Part shown: positions 14,974-23,971 of the stretch, one piece after another
Layout of the letters: each line of letters begins with the position of its first letter
Position numbering within the stretch: position 1 is the first letter of the stretch
Assembly: GCA_934636715.1 (NCBI GenBank)
Contig: CAKUBE010000006.1
Location: 1-64,000 of the forward strand
Length of the DNA: 64,000 nucleotides
Source of the DNA: an uncultured Arachnia sp.
GTDB lineage: Bacteria; Actinomycetota; Actinomycetes; Propionibacteriales; Propionibacteriaceae
Reading direction: 5' to 3'
Notes under the pieces: model-generated
What the model was told of the DNA's origin: nothing
The model's database searches: none
Seen by the model: only the letters and a program-made list of their open reading frames with translations
Translations under genes and position numbers: made by a program

Positions 14974-16716
14974 TCAGGCCTCGAACGCGACCGGGAGGAT
15001 GGCCTCGGGCACCGGGGCGTAGTCGACGACCTCGCCCCAGAGCGAGATCGGCGTGACGAGGTTGGTGACGTCCTCGGCTCCGGTGAGCTGGAGCGGCGCG
15101 CCGGGCTTCTCCTGGACGCGGATCGCGCCGGACCAGTAGCCGCCGAACCGGCCCGAACCCCAGCCGGGCAGGTAGCGGACGGTGAACCCGTCGAGGTCGC
15201 CGGACAGGGCGGCAAGGTCGAGGGTGCCGACCTTGTCGGTGGGGGCCTGGCGGGGCTGGAGCGCGGGCCGCTGCTCGATCAGAGCGGCCAGCGCCTTGTA
15301 CACGTCCGGGGACACGAGGAACCCGTCCAGCGGCCACATGGAGTCGTAGGTCGCGTCGCGGATGTCGATCATGAGCGCGCGCCAGTCGAGTGCGGTCATG
15401 TCGTCGAACCCGAGGGTGGTGGTCGCGATGGGTGCGACGCCGACGGCGGTGCGGGCCGCCCACGTGGTGTTGAGCTGGGCGCGGGCGCGGGCCTCGATGT
15501 CGCGGGCGTACGACAGGGCCAGGCCCTTCCAGAGGAGGTCGAGGACCGGCACCGACGAGCGCGCGACCCACTGGCGGGCGAACTCGGCCCAGCCACCGAT
15601 GGTCGTGATGGTGGCGGTTTCGGTGTTCAGCTTGACGGTGGCGTCCTTGGTGAACGGGTCGCCCCACTTGGCCTGAACGCCGGTGGTGCCCTTGACCTGC
15701 TCGATGCGGCCGTACTCGACGGTGTTGCCTTCCTCGGGCAGGTCGTAGGTGTGCTGGACGACGGCCAGGGTGGGCTGGAGTGCCCGCATCTGGCCGATGA
15801 TCATGCCGAGCCACTGCGGGAACATGATCGTGTCGGTCTCCTCGGGGCCCTCGTAGGCGTTGCGGAGCTGCTTGTAGGCCTCGAGCGCGTCGTCACGGCC
15901 GGCGGCGAACGCCTGGACGTACTGGCCGAAGCTCTTGAACTGGCCGAGCGCGGACACTGGCGCGGGCGCGTGGCCGGCGTCGCGGAGGAGCGCGAGGTCG
16001 CGCTCGATCTCCTTGAACCGGTTGGTGATGGTGGGGTCGTCGGTCTCGGGGTCCATGGGTCGTCCTTTCAGGGCGTTGGTGGGCTGGACAGGGATCTTGT
16101 TGGTGGTCTCGTCGTCGGTGGTGTCGACGAGGCCGACGGCGGCGGCGTCGGTGGCGCTGTACCAGGTGTCGCCGGCGGTCATCCGGGCAAGCCAGGTGTC
16201 GGCGTCGTCGGTGGTGCGGGCGGCGTACACGTCGGCGATGTCGCGGGTGACGGCGTCGAGGAGGTCGGCGTACTCGCGGAGCTGCTCTGCGGAGCCGCCG
16301 GCCCAGCCCTGCGCGGAGTGGATCATGACGCGGGTCGACGCGTTGGCGTGACGGGTGTCGCCGGCCTGGAGGATGAAACTCGCGGCTGAGGCGGCGATGC
16401 CGTCGACGACGGCGTGCACGGTTGCGGGGTGCTCGCGGAGCGTGTGGTAGATGGCCATGGCATCCCACACGGCACCGCCCGGCGAGTTGATCCGGAGGTG
16501 AATGGTGTCGACGTCGAGGGCGTCGAGCTCGGCGACGAACTCGCCGGCGGTGACGCCCCAGAACCCGATTTCGTCGTAGATCCTGACGACCGCCTCGCGG
16601 AGGTCGGTCTTGTTCTCGATCGAGTACCAGTCCCGGTCAGAGGACGCGGAGCGGGTATCTCGGACCAGGTTCGCGGGCAGCTGGTAGCGCTGGATCATCT
16701 GGGCGGGAGTCTTCAC
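14974..16716 (-). CDS. Fused prohead protease and major capsid protein
   Basis: A 580-residue fusion from a GTG at 16,716. Residues ~30-205 are a ClpP-like (S14) prohead protease: INSPGGAVWDAM, catalytic Ser110 in DGIAASAASF and His133 in RVMIHSAQG. Residues ~225-260 are a charged helical delta-like segment. Residues ~270-580 are an HK97-type major capsid protein (for example TVEYGRIEQVKGTTGVQAKWG and the FLVSPDVYKALAALI segment). An internal ATG at 16,056 (Met221) is preceded by GAAAGGA at good spacing and could make capsid protein alone. Fused protease-capsid genes are unusual but known in very small actinophages. Confidence 0.9.
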   Translation of the reverse strand: MKTPAQMIQRYQLPANLVRDTRSASSDRDWYSIENKTDLREAVVRIYDEIGFWGVTAGEFVAELDALDVDTIHLRINSPGGAVWDAMAIYHTLREHPATVHAVVDGIAASAASFILQAGDTRHANASTRVMIHSAQGWAGGSAEQLREYADLLDAVTRDIADVYAARTTDDADTWLARMTAGDTWYSATDAAAVGLVDTTDDETTNKIPVQPTNALKGRPMDPETDDPTITNRFKEIERDLALLRDAGHAPAPVSALGQFKSFGQYVQAFAAGRDDALEAYKQLRNAYEGPEETDTIMFPQWLGMIIGQMRALQPTLAVVQHTYDLPEEGNTVEYGRIEQVKGTTGVQAKWGDPFTKDATVKLNTETATITTIGGWAEFARQWVARSSVPVLDLLWKGLALSYARDIEARARAQLNTTWAARTAVGVAPIATTTLGFDDMTALDWRALMIDIRDATYDSMWPLDGFLVSPDVYKALAALIEQRPALQPRQAPTDKVGTLDLAALSGDLDGFTVRYLPGWGSGRFGGYWSGAIRVQEKPGAPLQLTGAEDVTNLVTPISLWGEVVDYAPVPEAILPVAFEA

Positions 16717-17795
16717 TGGAGGCCTTCCTGTTGCTTGACGTGGTCGATGGTGAGGAACCCGGCTTTGATGCCGATCTGGTAGGCCTCGTAGCGGGTCTTT
16801 GTGTCGGTGCGCAGGGCCGCGTCGAGGTTCCAGCGGGCCCGGTAGCCGTGGGGCAGCACCCGGGAGAACGCGACCTCGATTTCACGGAGGTACTTCATGA
16901 CGGTGTCGCGCATGAAGTCGATGGAGTCCTGCTCGGCGTTGGCGTAGGTTTCGCTGCCGCCTTCGAGGGAGATCAGGAGCTTGCGGGGCGGGATCCCGAA
17001 CATGCGAGCGATGGCGGCGACGTTGAACCGCTGCGCGTCGAGCCACTGCATTTCCTCGGGAGTCAGCAGGAGCGGCTTGTAGGCCAGGCCCTTGCCGAGG
17101 ACGGCCGGCTCGCGATAGGACAGCGACTTCGCGAGCCGCCGCTTGGCCGCCGTCGCTTCGGCGCCGGTGATGTCCTGGTCGGTGCTCAGGATGCCGTTGG
17201 GCACGCCGCCGTCGTCGAGCCAGCCGTCCGCCCAGCGCCGGAGCTCGACAGCGCCATGCACGCTCGACCGGCAGGCCTGGAGCGGGCCGAGGCCGTGGAG
17301 CTGGCCGGCGCGGCGCAGCAGCTTGAGGTGCAGCACGTCGCGGGCGGTGTAGGTCTTGCCGGCGTAGTGCCACACGAGACGGCGGCGGTCGTCACGAGAC
17401 GGGATGACGGTGAGCGGGTCCAGGACCTCGATGTTGATGACCTCGTCGGTGAGCTGGTCGCGGGTCAGGAGCCAGTACGCCTCACCGCGTGACGCCAGCG
17501 ACACGATGTTCTCTTCGGCGAACCACTCGAACGCCTGGTCATCGCGCCGGTTCGGTTGGCGCATGATCAGCGGCCGGGGCACGGGCTGGCCGTAGGCCTC
17601 GGCGTCGATGCTGAGCTGGACGGTTTCGGTGACCAGGATCGAGACCGCCCGATAGACGGCGTCGAGGGTCCAGGCCTCGTCGGTGATGTTGGCCTGCCGG
17701 TTCGGCGGCATGATGCTGGCGGGCGGTTGCGCGAGGTCTACGGTGCCGGCGTTGACGACGCCGAGACCGGCAGCGAGTTGCCCGATAAGTCCCAT
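16713..17795 (-). CDS. Portal protein (HK97 family)
   Basis: A 360-residue portal, somewhat short for the family. Features: ALDAVYRAVSIL-like early helix (TLDAVYRAVSILV), the LASRGEAYWLLTRD strand pair, VLHLKLLRRAGQLHGLGPL, and the MFGIPPRKLL clip/stem motif around residue 290. It forms the ring through which DNA enters the head. Its stop overlaps the GTG of the protease-capsid gene. Confidence 0.88.
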   Translation of the reverse strand: MGLIGQLAAGLGVVNAGTVDLAQPPASIMPPNRQANITDEAWTLDAVYRAVSILVTETVQLSIDAEAYGQPVPRPLIMRQPNRRDDQAFEWFAEENIVSLASRGEAYWLLTRDQLTDEVINIEVLDPLTVIPSRDDRRRLVWHYAGKTYTARDVLHLKLLRRAGQLHGLGPLQACRSSVHGAVELRRWADGWLDDGGVPNGILSTDQDITGAEATAAKRRLAKSLSYREPAVLGKGLAYKPLLLTPEEMQWLDAQRFNVAAIARMFGIPPRKLLISLEGGSETYANAEQDSIDFMRDTVMKYLREIEVAFSRVLPHGYRARWNLDAALRTDTKTRYEAYQIGIKAGFLTIDHVKQQEGLQ

Positions 17796-17923
17796 GCCGG
17801 AGAGGGTCCCCCGGACCCGTTGGCACTTCCCGGGAGCGTCGCGACCGTCGGCGTGTCACGTGATCCGGACCGCTCCCCGCCACCTAATCGGGCGTCAAGG
17901 CGGGCTTGACACCCGGGGCGGTG

Positions 17924-18133
17924 TTAGCGGCAGGTGCGGCGTGGCCGTTGGTGGGTGGCTCGGTAGAGGCCTATGCGGGCGTCGGAGTCGCCGGGGTGGG
18001 CCCGGCGCTCGTGCCGGACGAGCGCTTCGCGGGCGGCGAGCTTCCCGGCTCGGCCGACGTAGACGGGTGATCGCCAGGTGCATGCACAGACCGCGAGGTG
18101 GGTGCGGTCGCTGGAGTCGACGCGGTAGCGCAT
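17924..18133 (-). CDS. Small phage protein between terminase and portal
   Basis: A 69-residue basic protein starting MRYRVDSSDRTHLAVCACTW. A CxC pair and several His (VRHERRAH) could bind zinc, but this is not a recognised finger. The ATG overlaps the terminase stop (ATGA). Function unknown. The 128 bp between it and the portal gene (17,796-17,923) hold no gene that I can support. Confidence 0.6.
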   Translation of the reverse strand: MRYRVDSSDRTHLAVCACTWRSPVYVGRAGKLAAREALVRHERRAHPGDSDARIGLYRATHQRPRRTCR

Positions 18134-19824
18134 CAGTAGACCTGTAGGGCGTTGGTGGGCTTGGTGGCGGCGGCGGTGGCGAGCATGAGCGCCTCGATCT
18201 GGTCGACGGGGCCGGCGGACTTGTCGGGGTCGAGGGCGACGCAGCCGGCCCGGACGGCGGCGTGTGCGGCGGCGAGTTGCTGGTCTAGGCCGGGCGCGTC
18301 GTGGTGCCACGCGAGCGATGACCAGGTGTGATCGAGCCAGGCTTGTGAGGCTTGCGCGTACTCGCGTGCGGTGAGCCGCTTGATGCGGTTGCGTTGCGCG
18401 AGGGGCAGGGCGTCGAGGACGGTCACGGTCGGGCCTTCGGGCATGGCCCACACGGTCTTGCCTTTGACGGCGGGCAGCAGCTCGGCGAGCCAGCTTGTGC
18501 CGGGCTGGGTGACGAGCACGGCGGCATGGATCTGGCCGTCGCGTCGTCGCCAGGCCCCGGCGATGGTTGCGGCGGACCGGTCCCGCGCGACGCTGATCCC
18601 GATGCCGTGCAGCTGCGCCGGCGGTTTGCTGTCGGTGCGGAGGTCACGCCACAGGTCGCCGTCAACGATCGACTCGCCGGCCAAGTCGAGCTGGCGGTTA
18701 CAGTACGAGCGTTCCCACACGGTGCGGGGGCCGGCCATCTCCTCGGCGAGCGCTTCCAAGGTGATCGTTACGCCGTAGGCGGGGTGGAACCGGCGGAGGG
18801 TTTCCTCGGCGTAGATGTCGTACCCGTCGGGCACGCTGTAGTCGATGATCGCCGTCTTCGAGGCGGGGTCGTCGAGCGCGGCGACGCCTTGCGCGAGCTT
18901 CGCGTTGAACCAGGTCGACGTGGCCGGCCCTCGGGTCGACACGATGATGCGTTGCCGCCACGGTCGGGTGATGCCGGTCGGGTTCGCGGATGCCTCGATC
19001 CCTTGGCCGGTCTCGTCGTCGTGGACGAACGCCTCGTCGATGACGAGGGTGTCGGTTTGGCCGCCGTCGAGGCCGGCCGGGCCTGGGGTGAACGGGGCCA
19101 TCTCGGACCCGTTGCGCATCGCGACGTGCGGGTTCCCGGCTCCTCGGTTGATGCCCTTGTCGAGGCGCTTCCCGCGTAGCAGCGCGACCAGGATCCGGCG
19201 GGCCGGTTTCGGGTAGTGCTCGGCGCGGAAGAAGTCGACGAACTCCAGCCATCGTTTGACGGCGTCCTTGCCGGTCTGCGCGGTGTAGCGGGCTACGTGT
19301 TTGGTGCGGGTCACGATCCGGGTGAGCAGGATCAGCATGATCAGCAGCGTCTTGCCGCACTGCCGGGGCACGGTGATCACGATCAGCGTCCAGCGCCAGC
19401 CGACACCGGACGGGTTGATCTCGGTCACGATCCGCGCGGCCCGGGTCTGCCAGGCCATCAGCTCGTAGCCGAGCAGGTGCCCGAAGAACCGGACAAGGCG
19501 GGTCTCGTGACGTGCGCCGGGTGTCGGTGCGGTGTGATAGCGCGGCTCGGGGATGATCTCGTGCCGGGGCTCGTCGAGCGTGCGGGCCACGACGTCGTCC
19601 AGGTACTCCTGGACGGGGTCGGCCTCGTCGACCAGGGACGGCAGCAGGGCGCGGGCGGTGCGGAAGACGCGGCTGAGGTGGGCGACGGCGTAGCCGCGGT
19701 GGGTGCGGTCGAGGGCGGTCGCGAGGTAGAGCACGATCGCGACGGCGAACCGGTCGAGGGGGCCGAGGACGCCGGCCTCGTCGAGCCGCTCGACGTAGGC
19801 CCGGGCCTGCTCTTCGAGGCTCAC
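18133..19824 (-). CDS. terL: Terminase large subunit
   Basis: A 563-residue DNA-packaging motor from a GTG at 19,824. ATPase: a Walker A-like TVPRQCGKTLL preceded by WRWTLIVI, and Walker B TLVIDEAFVHDDE. The C-terminal half is the RNase H-like nuclease (GIGISVARDRSAATIAGAW and ESIVDGDLW region), which cuts the concatemer. The GTG overlaps the small subunit stop (GTGA). Confidence 0.92.
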   Translation of the reverse strand: MSLEEQARAYVERLDEAGVLGPLDRFAVAIVLYLATALDRTHRGYAVAHLSRVFRTARALLPSLVDEADPVQEYLDDVVARTLDEPRHEIIPEPRYHTAPTPGARHETRLVRFFGHLLGYELMAWQTRAARIVTEINPSGVGWRWTLIVITVPRQCGKTLLIMLILLTRIVTRTKHVARYTAQTGKDAVKRWLEFVDFFRAEHYPKPARRILVALLRGKRLDKGINRGAGNPHVAMRNGSEMAPFTPGPAGLDGGQTDTLVIDEAFVHDDETGQGIEASANPTGITRPWRQRIIVSTRGPATSTWFNAKLAQGVAALDDPASKTAIIDYSVPDGYDIYAEETLRRFHPAYGVTITLEALAEEMAGPRTVWERSYCNRQLDLAGESIVDGDLWRDLRTDSKPPAQLHGIGISVARDRSAATIAGAWRRRDGQIHAAVLVTQPGTSWLAELLPAVKGKTVWAMPEGPTVTVLDALPLAQRNRIKRLTAREYAQASQAWLDHTWSSLAWHHDAPGLDQQLAAAHAAVRAGCVALDPDKSAGPVDQIEALMLATAAATKPTNALQVY

Positions 19825-20129
19825 AGGATCTCCTCTCGTACGCGGGCGATGGCGGCGGCGAGCAGCTCGTCCAGGGCGTCGTCGTCGGGCTCGTCGGTGG
19901 GCAGGTTCGCGAGTTCCTCCAGGAGCTCGGCCGCGAGCTTCGCGGCAGCGTCGCCGCCCGGGGTCTGATCGGCAGCCGAGGCGAGGCGGGCGAGCGCGAA
20001 GAGGGCCAGGTCGTCGCTGGGCAGGAGCCCGCGAGCGCGGAGCTTGCCCATGTGCGCGAGCGCGGCGGCGTGGAGGGCGCCGTCGGGGTGTCCGGGTAGC
20101 GGCACCATCGCCTGTTGCAATGTCGACAT
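19821..20129 (-). CDS. Terminase small subunit
   Basis: A 102-residue helical protein from ATG 20,129, with AGGA about 10 bases upstream. It lies directly before the large subunit with a GTGA overlap. Helices such as LALFALARLASAADQ and an acidic C-terminus fit small terminases, which bind the packaging site. Assigned mainly from position and size; no clear helix-turn-helix seen. Confidence 0.65.
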   Translation of the reverse strand: MSTLQQAMVPLPGHPDGALHAAALAHMGKLRARGLLPSDDLALFALARLASAADQTPGGDAAAKLAAELLEELANLPTDEPDDDALDELLAAAIARVREEIL

Positions 20130-20140
20130 GTCGATTTTTC

Positions 20141-20536
20141 CTAGGGTGCGGAGAGAGAGGAGCGAGGGCACTCGCCGGGAGTGAAGCGCCGTCGGAAAAA
20201 CGGGGCAACGAACACGGGACGAGCGGGCGGCGGGTCGTCGTGCGCGGCCGCGTTACACGCGAGGTGCGCGAGCCGGAGCCGGCGGACGTCTCGCTGCTGC
20301 TCGCGCGTGTGGTGGCGGTGCCTGGCTCGGGCGTCGAGGTGCTGCATCGTCGAGCCCCATCGGTGCGTGCGGGGTAGCGCGAGGTCGATCAGCTGGTGAC
20401 ACAGGCAGCAGTGCCCGAACCCGGGCGGGGTGCTGGCCTCGACGTCGCCGCACTGGTCGCACCTGGTGCGCCACTCCTGCACGACCAGGGCGTGCAGCGC
20501 GTCGCCGTCACGGCCGTTGATCCACCCCTGGCTCAT
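20141..20536 (-). CDS. HNH endonuclease
   Basis: A 131-residue protein with CDQCGDVEAS and CCLCHQLIDL cysteine pairs and the C-terminal LRLAHLACNAAAH, which matches the ...H--CN--- half of HNH nucleases. The central catalytic part STMQHLDARARHRH has His residues but a less standard D-H pair. HNH genes next to terminase are common in siphophages and help cut at packaging. ATG overlaps the previous stop (ATGA). Confidence 0.75.
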   Translation of the reverse strand: MSQGWINGRDGDALHALVVQEWRTRCDQCGDVEASTPPGFGHCCLCHQLIDLALPRTHRWGSTMQHLDARARHRHHTREQQRDVRRLRLAHLACNAAAHDDPPPARPVFVAPFFRRRFTPGECPRSSLSAP

Positions 20537-20694
20537 TGCGGGCCTGCCGGCGGGCGAGGGGTACGCCAGGCGAGCGCCACGACGAGCGGCAGCACACCGA
20601 CGGCAGCGGATCCGGGTAAGGCCGTGACCGCGAGGGCGACGACGAGCGCGACCAGGGCGAGCCACATGGCGAGGACGGGCACGTTCAGGCGCAT
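20533..20694 (-). CDS. Small two-segment membrane protein
   Basis: A 53-residue protein with two hydrophobic segments (VLAMWLALVALVVALAVTAL and VGVLPLVVALAW) and a proline-rich tail. It overlaps both neighbours in the same direction. Function unknown. Confidence 0.6.
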   Translation of the reverse strand: MRLNVPVLAMWLALVALVVALAVTALPGSAAVGVLPLVVALAWRTPRPPAGPQ

Positions 20695-21410
20695 GACGGC
20701 TCCTTCGTTGCGGGGTCTGGTGGCCCGGTGGGGGTCGTGATCGTCGCGAGGCCGGCCGTCATTGCTGCTCTTGCTCGGGCGAGCCGAGCGCGAGCCGCGC
20801 CGACAGGCCTGGGTTGGCCGATGATCGTGCCTGGTCTGGTCTGTCCGGTGGACGTAACGGGCGGTGCGGAGCGCCCCGTTACCTCCCCTGAAAGGGGGAG
20901 GGTGGGACTCAGTACCGCACGGTCATCAGGGTTTCGCTGCTTGTCAGGCACGGGTTCGCGCGTGCGGTGGACGCTGCGCGTGCGGTGGACGCTGCGCGTG
21001 CGGAGGGTGTCGCGCACGCGGCGGGCCGTGGCCTCGGCGCGCTTGGCCAAGCGCGTGTCTTTGACGCGTCTGGCGCGGTTCACGAGGTCGGCGATAGCGC
21101 GCTTGTGCACGCGGATCCATGATGGTGTGGGCCGGCCGTCGCGGATCGTGCCGCGCTGCCAGGTGATGATGCCGGCCTCCTCCAAGCCGCGCAAGCAGAA
21201 CCGTGCCCACTGTTCGGACTTGAGGCCGGCGGCGTCGGCCAGCTGAGGGGCCGTCACGTAGCCGGCAGCTGCGCCATGCGGGAGCAGGTCGGCCAGGGCG
21301 CGCAGGATGCCTCTGTAGCCGCCGCCACGCCGGCCAAGGAGTTCGTCCCAGCCCGCCTTCGCGAGCGCCGACACGAGACGGTGCAGCGGCCACGCCGCGG
21401 TCGCGCTCAC
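20685..21410 (-). CDS. Winged-helix DNA-binding protein, candidate replication protein
   Basis: A 241-residue protein from a GTG at 21,410 that overlaps the previous stop (GTGA). Residues ~25-95 look like a winged helix (YVTAPQLADAAGLKSEQWARF, then EEAGIITWQRGT). The rest is basic and low in structure, with a short protein repeat RTRSVHRTRSVHRTR encoded by two and a half 18-bp units at 20,958-21,003. It is the only sizeable early DNA-binding gene, so a role in replication start is possible. That is inference. Confidence 0.6.
   Translation of the reverse strand: MSATAAWPLHRLVSALAKAGWDELLGRRGGGYRGILRALADLLPHGAAAGYVTAPQLADAAGLKSEQWARFCLRGLEEAGIITWQRGTIRDGRPTPSWIRVHKRAIADLVNRARRVKDTRLAKRAEATARRVRDTLRTRSVHRTRSVHRTREPVPDKQRNPDDRAVLSPTLPLSGEVTGRSAPPVTSTGQTRPGTIIGQPRPVGAARARLARARAAMTAGLATITTPTGPPDPATKEPSCA
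20958..21003. repeat. 18-bp tandem repeat, 2.5 copies
   Basis: The unit GCGCGTGCGGTGGACGCT occurs twice in full and once in part, in frame within the winged-helix gene. Tandem repeats inside a replication gene can be an origin (iteron-like), or just a coding expansion. Confidence 0.6.
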
Positions 21411-21781
21411 CGCGCCGGCCGATACGCGATGCAGGAGCACGACGAGTGCGCGCAACGGGTGTGGGCGCCGAGGTAGCGGTGAGCGCCACGGCCATGCGCA
21501 CACCGACACCGGGGAGCGGGGCGCTGGTCGAGTAGCGGCCGGCAGGGTCCACAGGCCGCTACGCGGGTGAATGGCTCGACGACGACCCAGCCCGCCGGCG
21601 CGTGCTCGGCGTAGACGACCACGCCACAGAGCGGGCATGCCCAGCGCCGGCGCGGGCCGATGGCCTCACGCAGCAGCGGCCCATGCTCCGAATCAGCCAG
21701 GAACGCCGCCGCCATCTCGGGGGCCAGGTTCTCCAACTCCAGCAGCGCGTTCCGGAGCCGGGCACGGGTCAACTCGTCCAT
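21407..21781 (-). CDS. Cysteine-rich zinc-binding-like phage protein
   Basis: A 124-residue protein. CPLCGVVVYAEH followed by CGPCRP gives two CxxC pairs that could hold one zinc; a second Cys/His-rich part follows (CRCAHGRGAHRY, CAHSSCSC). The N-terminal helix resembles early-gene regulatory proteins. Function unknown. Its ATG shares a base with the previous TAA. Confidence 0.6.
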   Translation of the reverse strand: MDELTRARLRNALLELENLAPEMAAAFLADSEHGPLLREAIGPRRRWACPLCGVVVYAEHAPAGWVVVEPFTRVAACGPCRPLLDQRPAPRCRCAHGRGAHRYLGAHTRCAHSSCSCIAYRPAR

Positions 21782-21933
21782 TACCGGGCCTGCCTCTCGG
21801 CGACAGCGGCCAGCGCGACAGTGCCGAGCGCGAGAGCGGCGTAGGCCGTGAGCGCGGCCGTGGTGTGGGACTCGATCAGCGTGGCAGCAAGCCACAGGCC
21901 GAGGAGCAGGATGACGAGGGCAACAAGTTTCAT
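21781..21933 (-). CDS. Small membrane protein
   Basis: A 50-residue protein, MKLVALVILLLGLWLAATLI then a second hydrophobic segment (AYAALALGTVALAAVA). Two membrane helices with a short loop. It overlaps the upstream stop by 4 bp. Function unknown. Confidence 0.6.
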   Translation of the reverse strand: MKLVALVILLLGLWLAATLIESHTTAALTAYAALALGTVALAAVAERQAR

Positions 21934-22220
21934 AGCAGGGGCTCCTGAGACGGTGGGAGCGGCCAGCCGAGTTGGCGGGCCGTGGTGAGGGAAGCGCGGT
22001 CGGGCTCGAACGCGTGGTGAGGGATGTCGCGGTGGCGGGGCTTGTGGCAGATGCCGCACACGCCCGGGTTGATGACCTGGACATCGCCGTACGGTGTGCG
22101 GGTGACGGTGCAGGGCTCCGGGCCGAGGACGTCGGTGAGGAGGTCGTCGACGGTGTCCAGGCGGCGCTTCGGCCGCGACCAGCGCCGCCGGCCCGGCCCA
22201 CGCATGTACTGGCCGCTCAC
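21930..22220 (-). CDS. Small early phage protein with CxxC-H motif
   Basis: A 96-residue protein from a GTG at 22,220 overlapping the previous stop (GTGA); an ATG at 22,205 is the other choice. GVCGICHKPRHRD could bind zinc and resembles half of an HNH or zinc finger, but no second half is seen. Function unknown. Confidence 0.6.
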   Translation of the reverse strand: MSGQYMRGPGRRRWSRPKRRLDTVDDLLTDVLGPEPCTVTRTPYGDVQVINPGVCGICHKPRHRDIPHHAFEPDRASLTTARQLGWPLPPSQEPLL

Positions 22221-22342
22221 GACAACACCAGCCAGACCAGCACGCCGAGCACGACCCAGACCGGCAGCGTGAACAGCAGAGCGAACACGCAGCCGCGGTA
22301 GACGTACTGCGGGCCGCCGTGGCCGTCGTCGTAGCCGCTCAT
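22217..22342 (-). CDS. 41-residue membrane peptide
   Basis: A hydrophilic start (MSGYDDGHGGPQYVYRG) is followed by one long hydrophobic segment to the end (FALLFTLPVWVVLGVLVWLV). ATGA overlap with the gene before and GTGA overlap with the gene after support that it is translated. Function unknown. Confidence 0.6.
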   Translation of the reverse strand: MSGYDDGHGGPQYVYRGCVFALLFTLPVWVVLGVLVWLVLS

Positions 22343-22536
22343 CGGGGACACCCCCGCGACCCGAGCAGCCAGCGTTTGAACACCATCGGCGGATACTCCG
22401 CGACATACTCCGCGACCTCGGCCGCGTACAACGCCGTCGCGGCCTCCAACGCCAACAGGTCAGCGGTCCGGGCGGCCCGGTAGGCGTCCATGAACTGCGC
22501 GAACCGGCGACGACGCGCCTCCTCACGGGGGCTCAT
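22339..22536 (-). CDS. Small early phage protein
   Basis: A 65-residue helical, charged protein (MSPREEARRRRFAQFMDAYRA...). No family recognised. ATGA overlaps at both ends place it in the early operon. Confidence 0.6.
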   Translation of the reverse strand: MSPREEARRRRFAQFMDAYRAARTADLLALEAATALYAAEVAEYVAEYPPMVFKRWLLGSRGCPR

Positions 22537-23198
22537 GCGCGGGCCAATGCTCGACCGCCGGTATCAGCGTCCTCACCGGCCGCGATGCCGTCGAAGAACC
22601 CGACGTAGTCGCTGGCCGCTGAGGGCCGGCCGGCGGTGACCTGGATCCCGGCCTCGACATGCTCCCGAACACGCCGCGAGGCGTCGGCCAACACGAGGCC
22701 AGCGCCCGGCCCTGCGGCCGACGTGCGGTCGACGAACCGTCGCGCGACGCCGACGCCGAAGCCCCACAGGAAGCTGGCCTTACGCGTCCCGGGCCGCCCG
22801 AAAACGGAGTCTTTGAACTGGTCGGCCCACCAGAACGCAAGCGCGGCGTCCGCCTGGATCAGCAGTGAGTGGACAAGGTCGAGCGTCGCCTCCTGCTCAG
22901 CCCACACCCGCACGCGCTGGAAGTCGCGCGTCGCGTTGTAGAGCGCGTACGCGCCCGGGATGGCGGCGACGGCTGCCATGACCAGACGCCGGCGGCCGAT
23001 CGCCAGCTCACCGGACCAGGCCCAGCGCCGGACGATGATGGCCGGCGGCACGGCACCGGGATCGAGCAGACCGGCATCGAGGGCGTGACGGACGATCAGC
23101 TCCTCGGCTTTCGCCGTAAGAAGCTCCGCCTCCTCGGGCGTCGTCGACTCCGCTTTCGCGAGGAGCGCGCGGACACGCGCCAGCTGACGATCGCTCAT
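22533..23198 (-). CDS. DUF2786 family early phage protein
   Basis: A 221-residue protein. Residues 1-45 (VRALLAKAESTTPEEAELLTAKAEELIVRHALD) are the DUF2786 domain, seen in many actinophage and prophage early genes. The rest has no family that I recognise, though VRRWAWSGELAIGRRRLVMAAVAAI is typical of DUF2786 proteins. Biochemical function is unknown. It overlaps the excisionase-like gene by 4 bp. Confidence 0.8.
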   Translation of the reverse strand: MSDRQLARVRALLAKAESTTPEEAELLTAKAEELIVRHALDAGLLDPGAVPPAIIVRRWAWSGELAIGRRRLVMAAVAAIPGAYALYNATRDFQRVRVWAEQEATLDLVHSLLIQADAALAFWWADQFKDSVFGRPGTRKASFLWGFGVGVARRFVDRTSAAGPGAGLVLADASRRVREHVEAGIQVTAGRPSAASDYVGFFDGIAAGEDADTGGRALARA

Positions 23199-23392
23199 CG
23201 CTGCGTCTCCTCGCGGGGGAGCTGCTGCTCACCACGCCGAAGGCGCTCGACATCGTCGACGGTGAAGACGGCGCGCTTGCCGACGTAGGCCGTAGGGGAG
23301 AGCTTGCCGGCCGTGATCCGCCTGTTGATCGTCGACTGGTCAACCCCGAGCTCGGCGGCTAGCTCGGGTACTCCGACGAAACGACTGTGCAT
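23195..23392 (-). CDS. Excisionase/Cro-like HTH protein, first gene of the lytic operon
   Basis: A 65-residue protein with a MerR-like winged helix-turn-helix of the excisionase (HTH_17) group: VPELAAELGVDQSTINRRITAGKLSPTAYVGKRAVFTVDDVERL. It is the first gene leftward from the control region, divergent from the repressor. By family it could be the directionality factor for integrase; by place it could be the Cro-type switch partner. Both roles are possible in one protein. Confidence 0.75.
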   Translation of the reverse strand: MHSRFVGVPELAAELGVDQSTINRRITAGKLSPTAYVGKRAVFTVDDVERLRRGEQQLPREETQR

Positions 23393-23482
23393 GCATCGGA
23401 TAATCCATCATTGCAAGGTTTTGTGCAAGTTTAGGTTTCGGCGCGTCTTGAAGATGTGGCTACGTAATGCAAGAATGCTTGC

Positions 23483-23484
<2 letters not shown>
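23393..23484. promoter_or_regulatory. Prophage switch region with TGCAAG operator sites
   Basis: The 90-bp gap between repressor and excisionase-like gene holds two direct TGCAAG half-sites (23,412-23,417 and 23,424-23,429) and a perfect inverted pair ATGCAAG/CTTGCAT at 23,467-23,484 with a 4-bp spacer, which runs over the repressor start codon. A leftward promoter TTGCAC...TTATCC would overlap the first two. A TACGTAAT element 15 bp before the repressor ATG would suit a leaderless transcript. Promoter calls are tentative; the operator repeats are clear. Confidence 0.65.
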
Positions 23485-23822
<338 letters not shown>

Positions 23823-23971
23823 GCGGCGAGAAGTAACTTTAGACCCCGCCGGGTGGGGCTGTCCAATCAACAGACATGCGGGGACTCGCAGTGAGGCGCG
23901 ATCAACGAGAGCCGACCTACACGCTCGCCTTCATCGGTTTCGACTCGGGCGCTCGTTCCTCGCGGCCCGGC

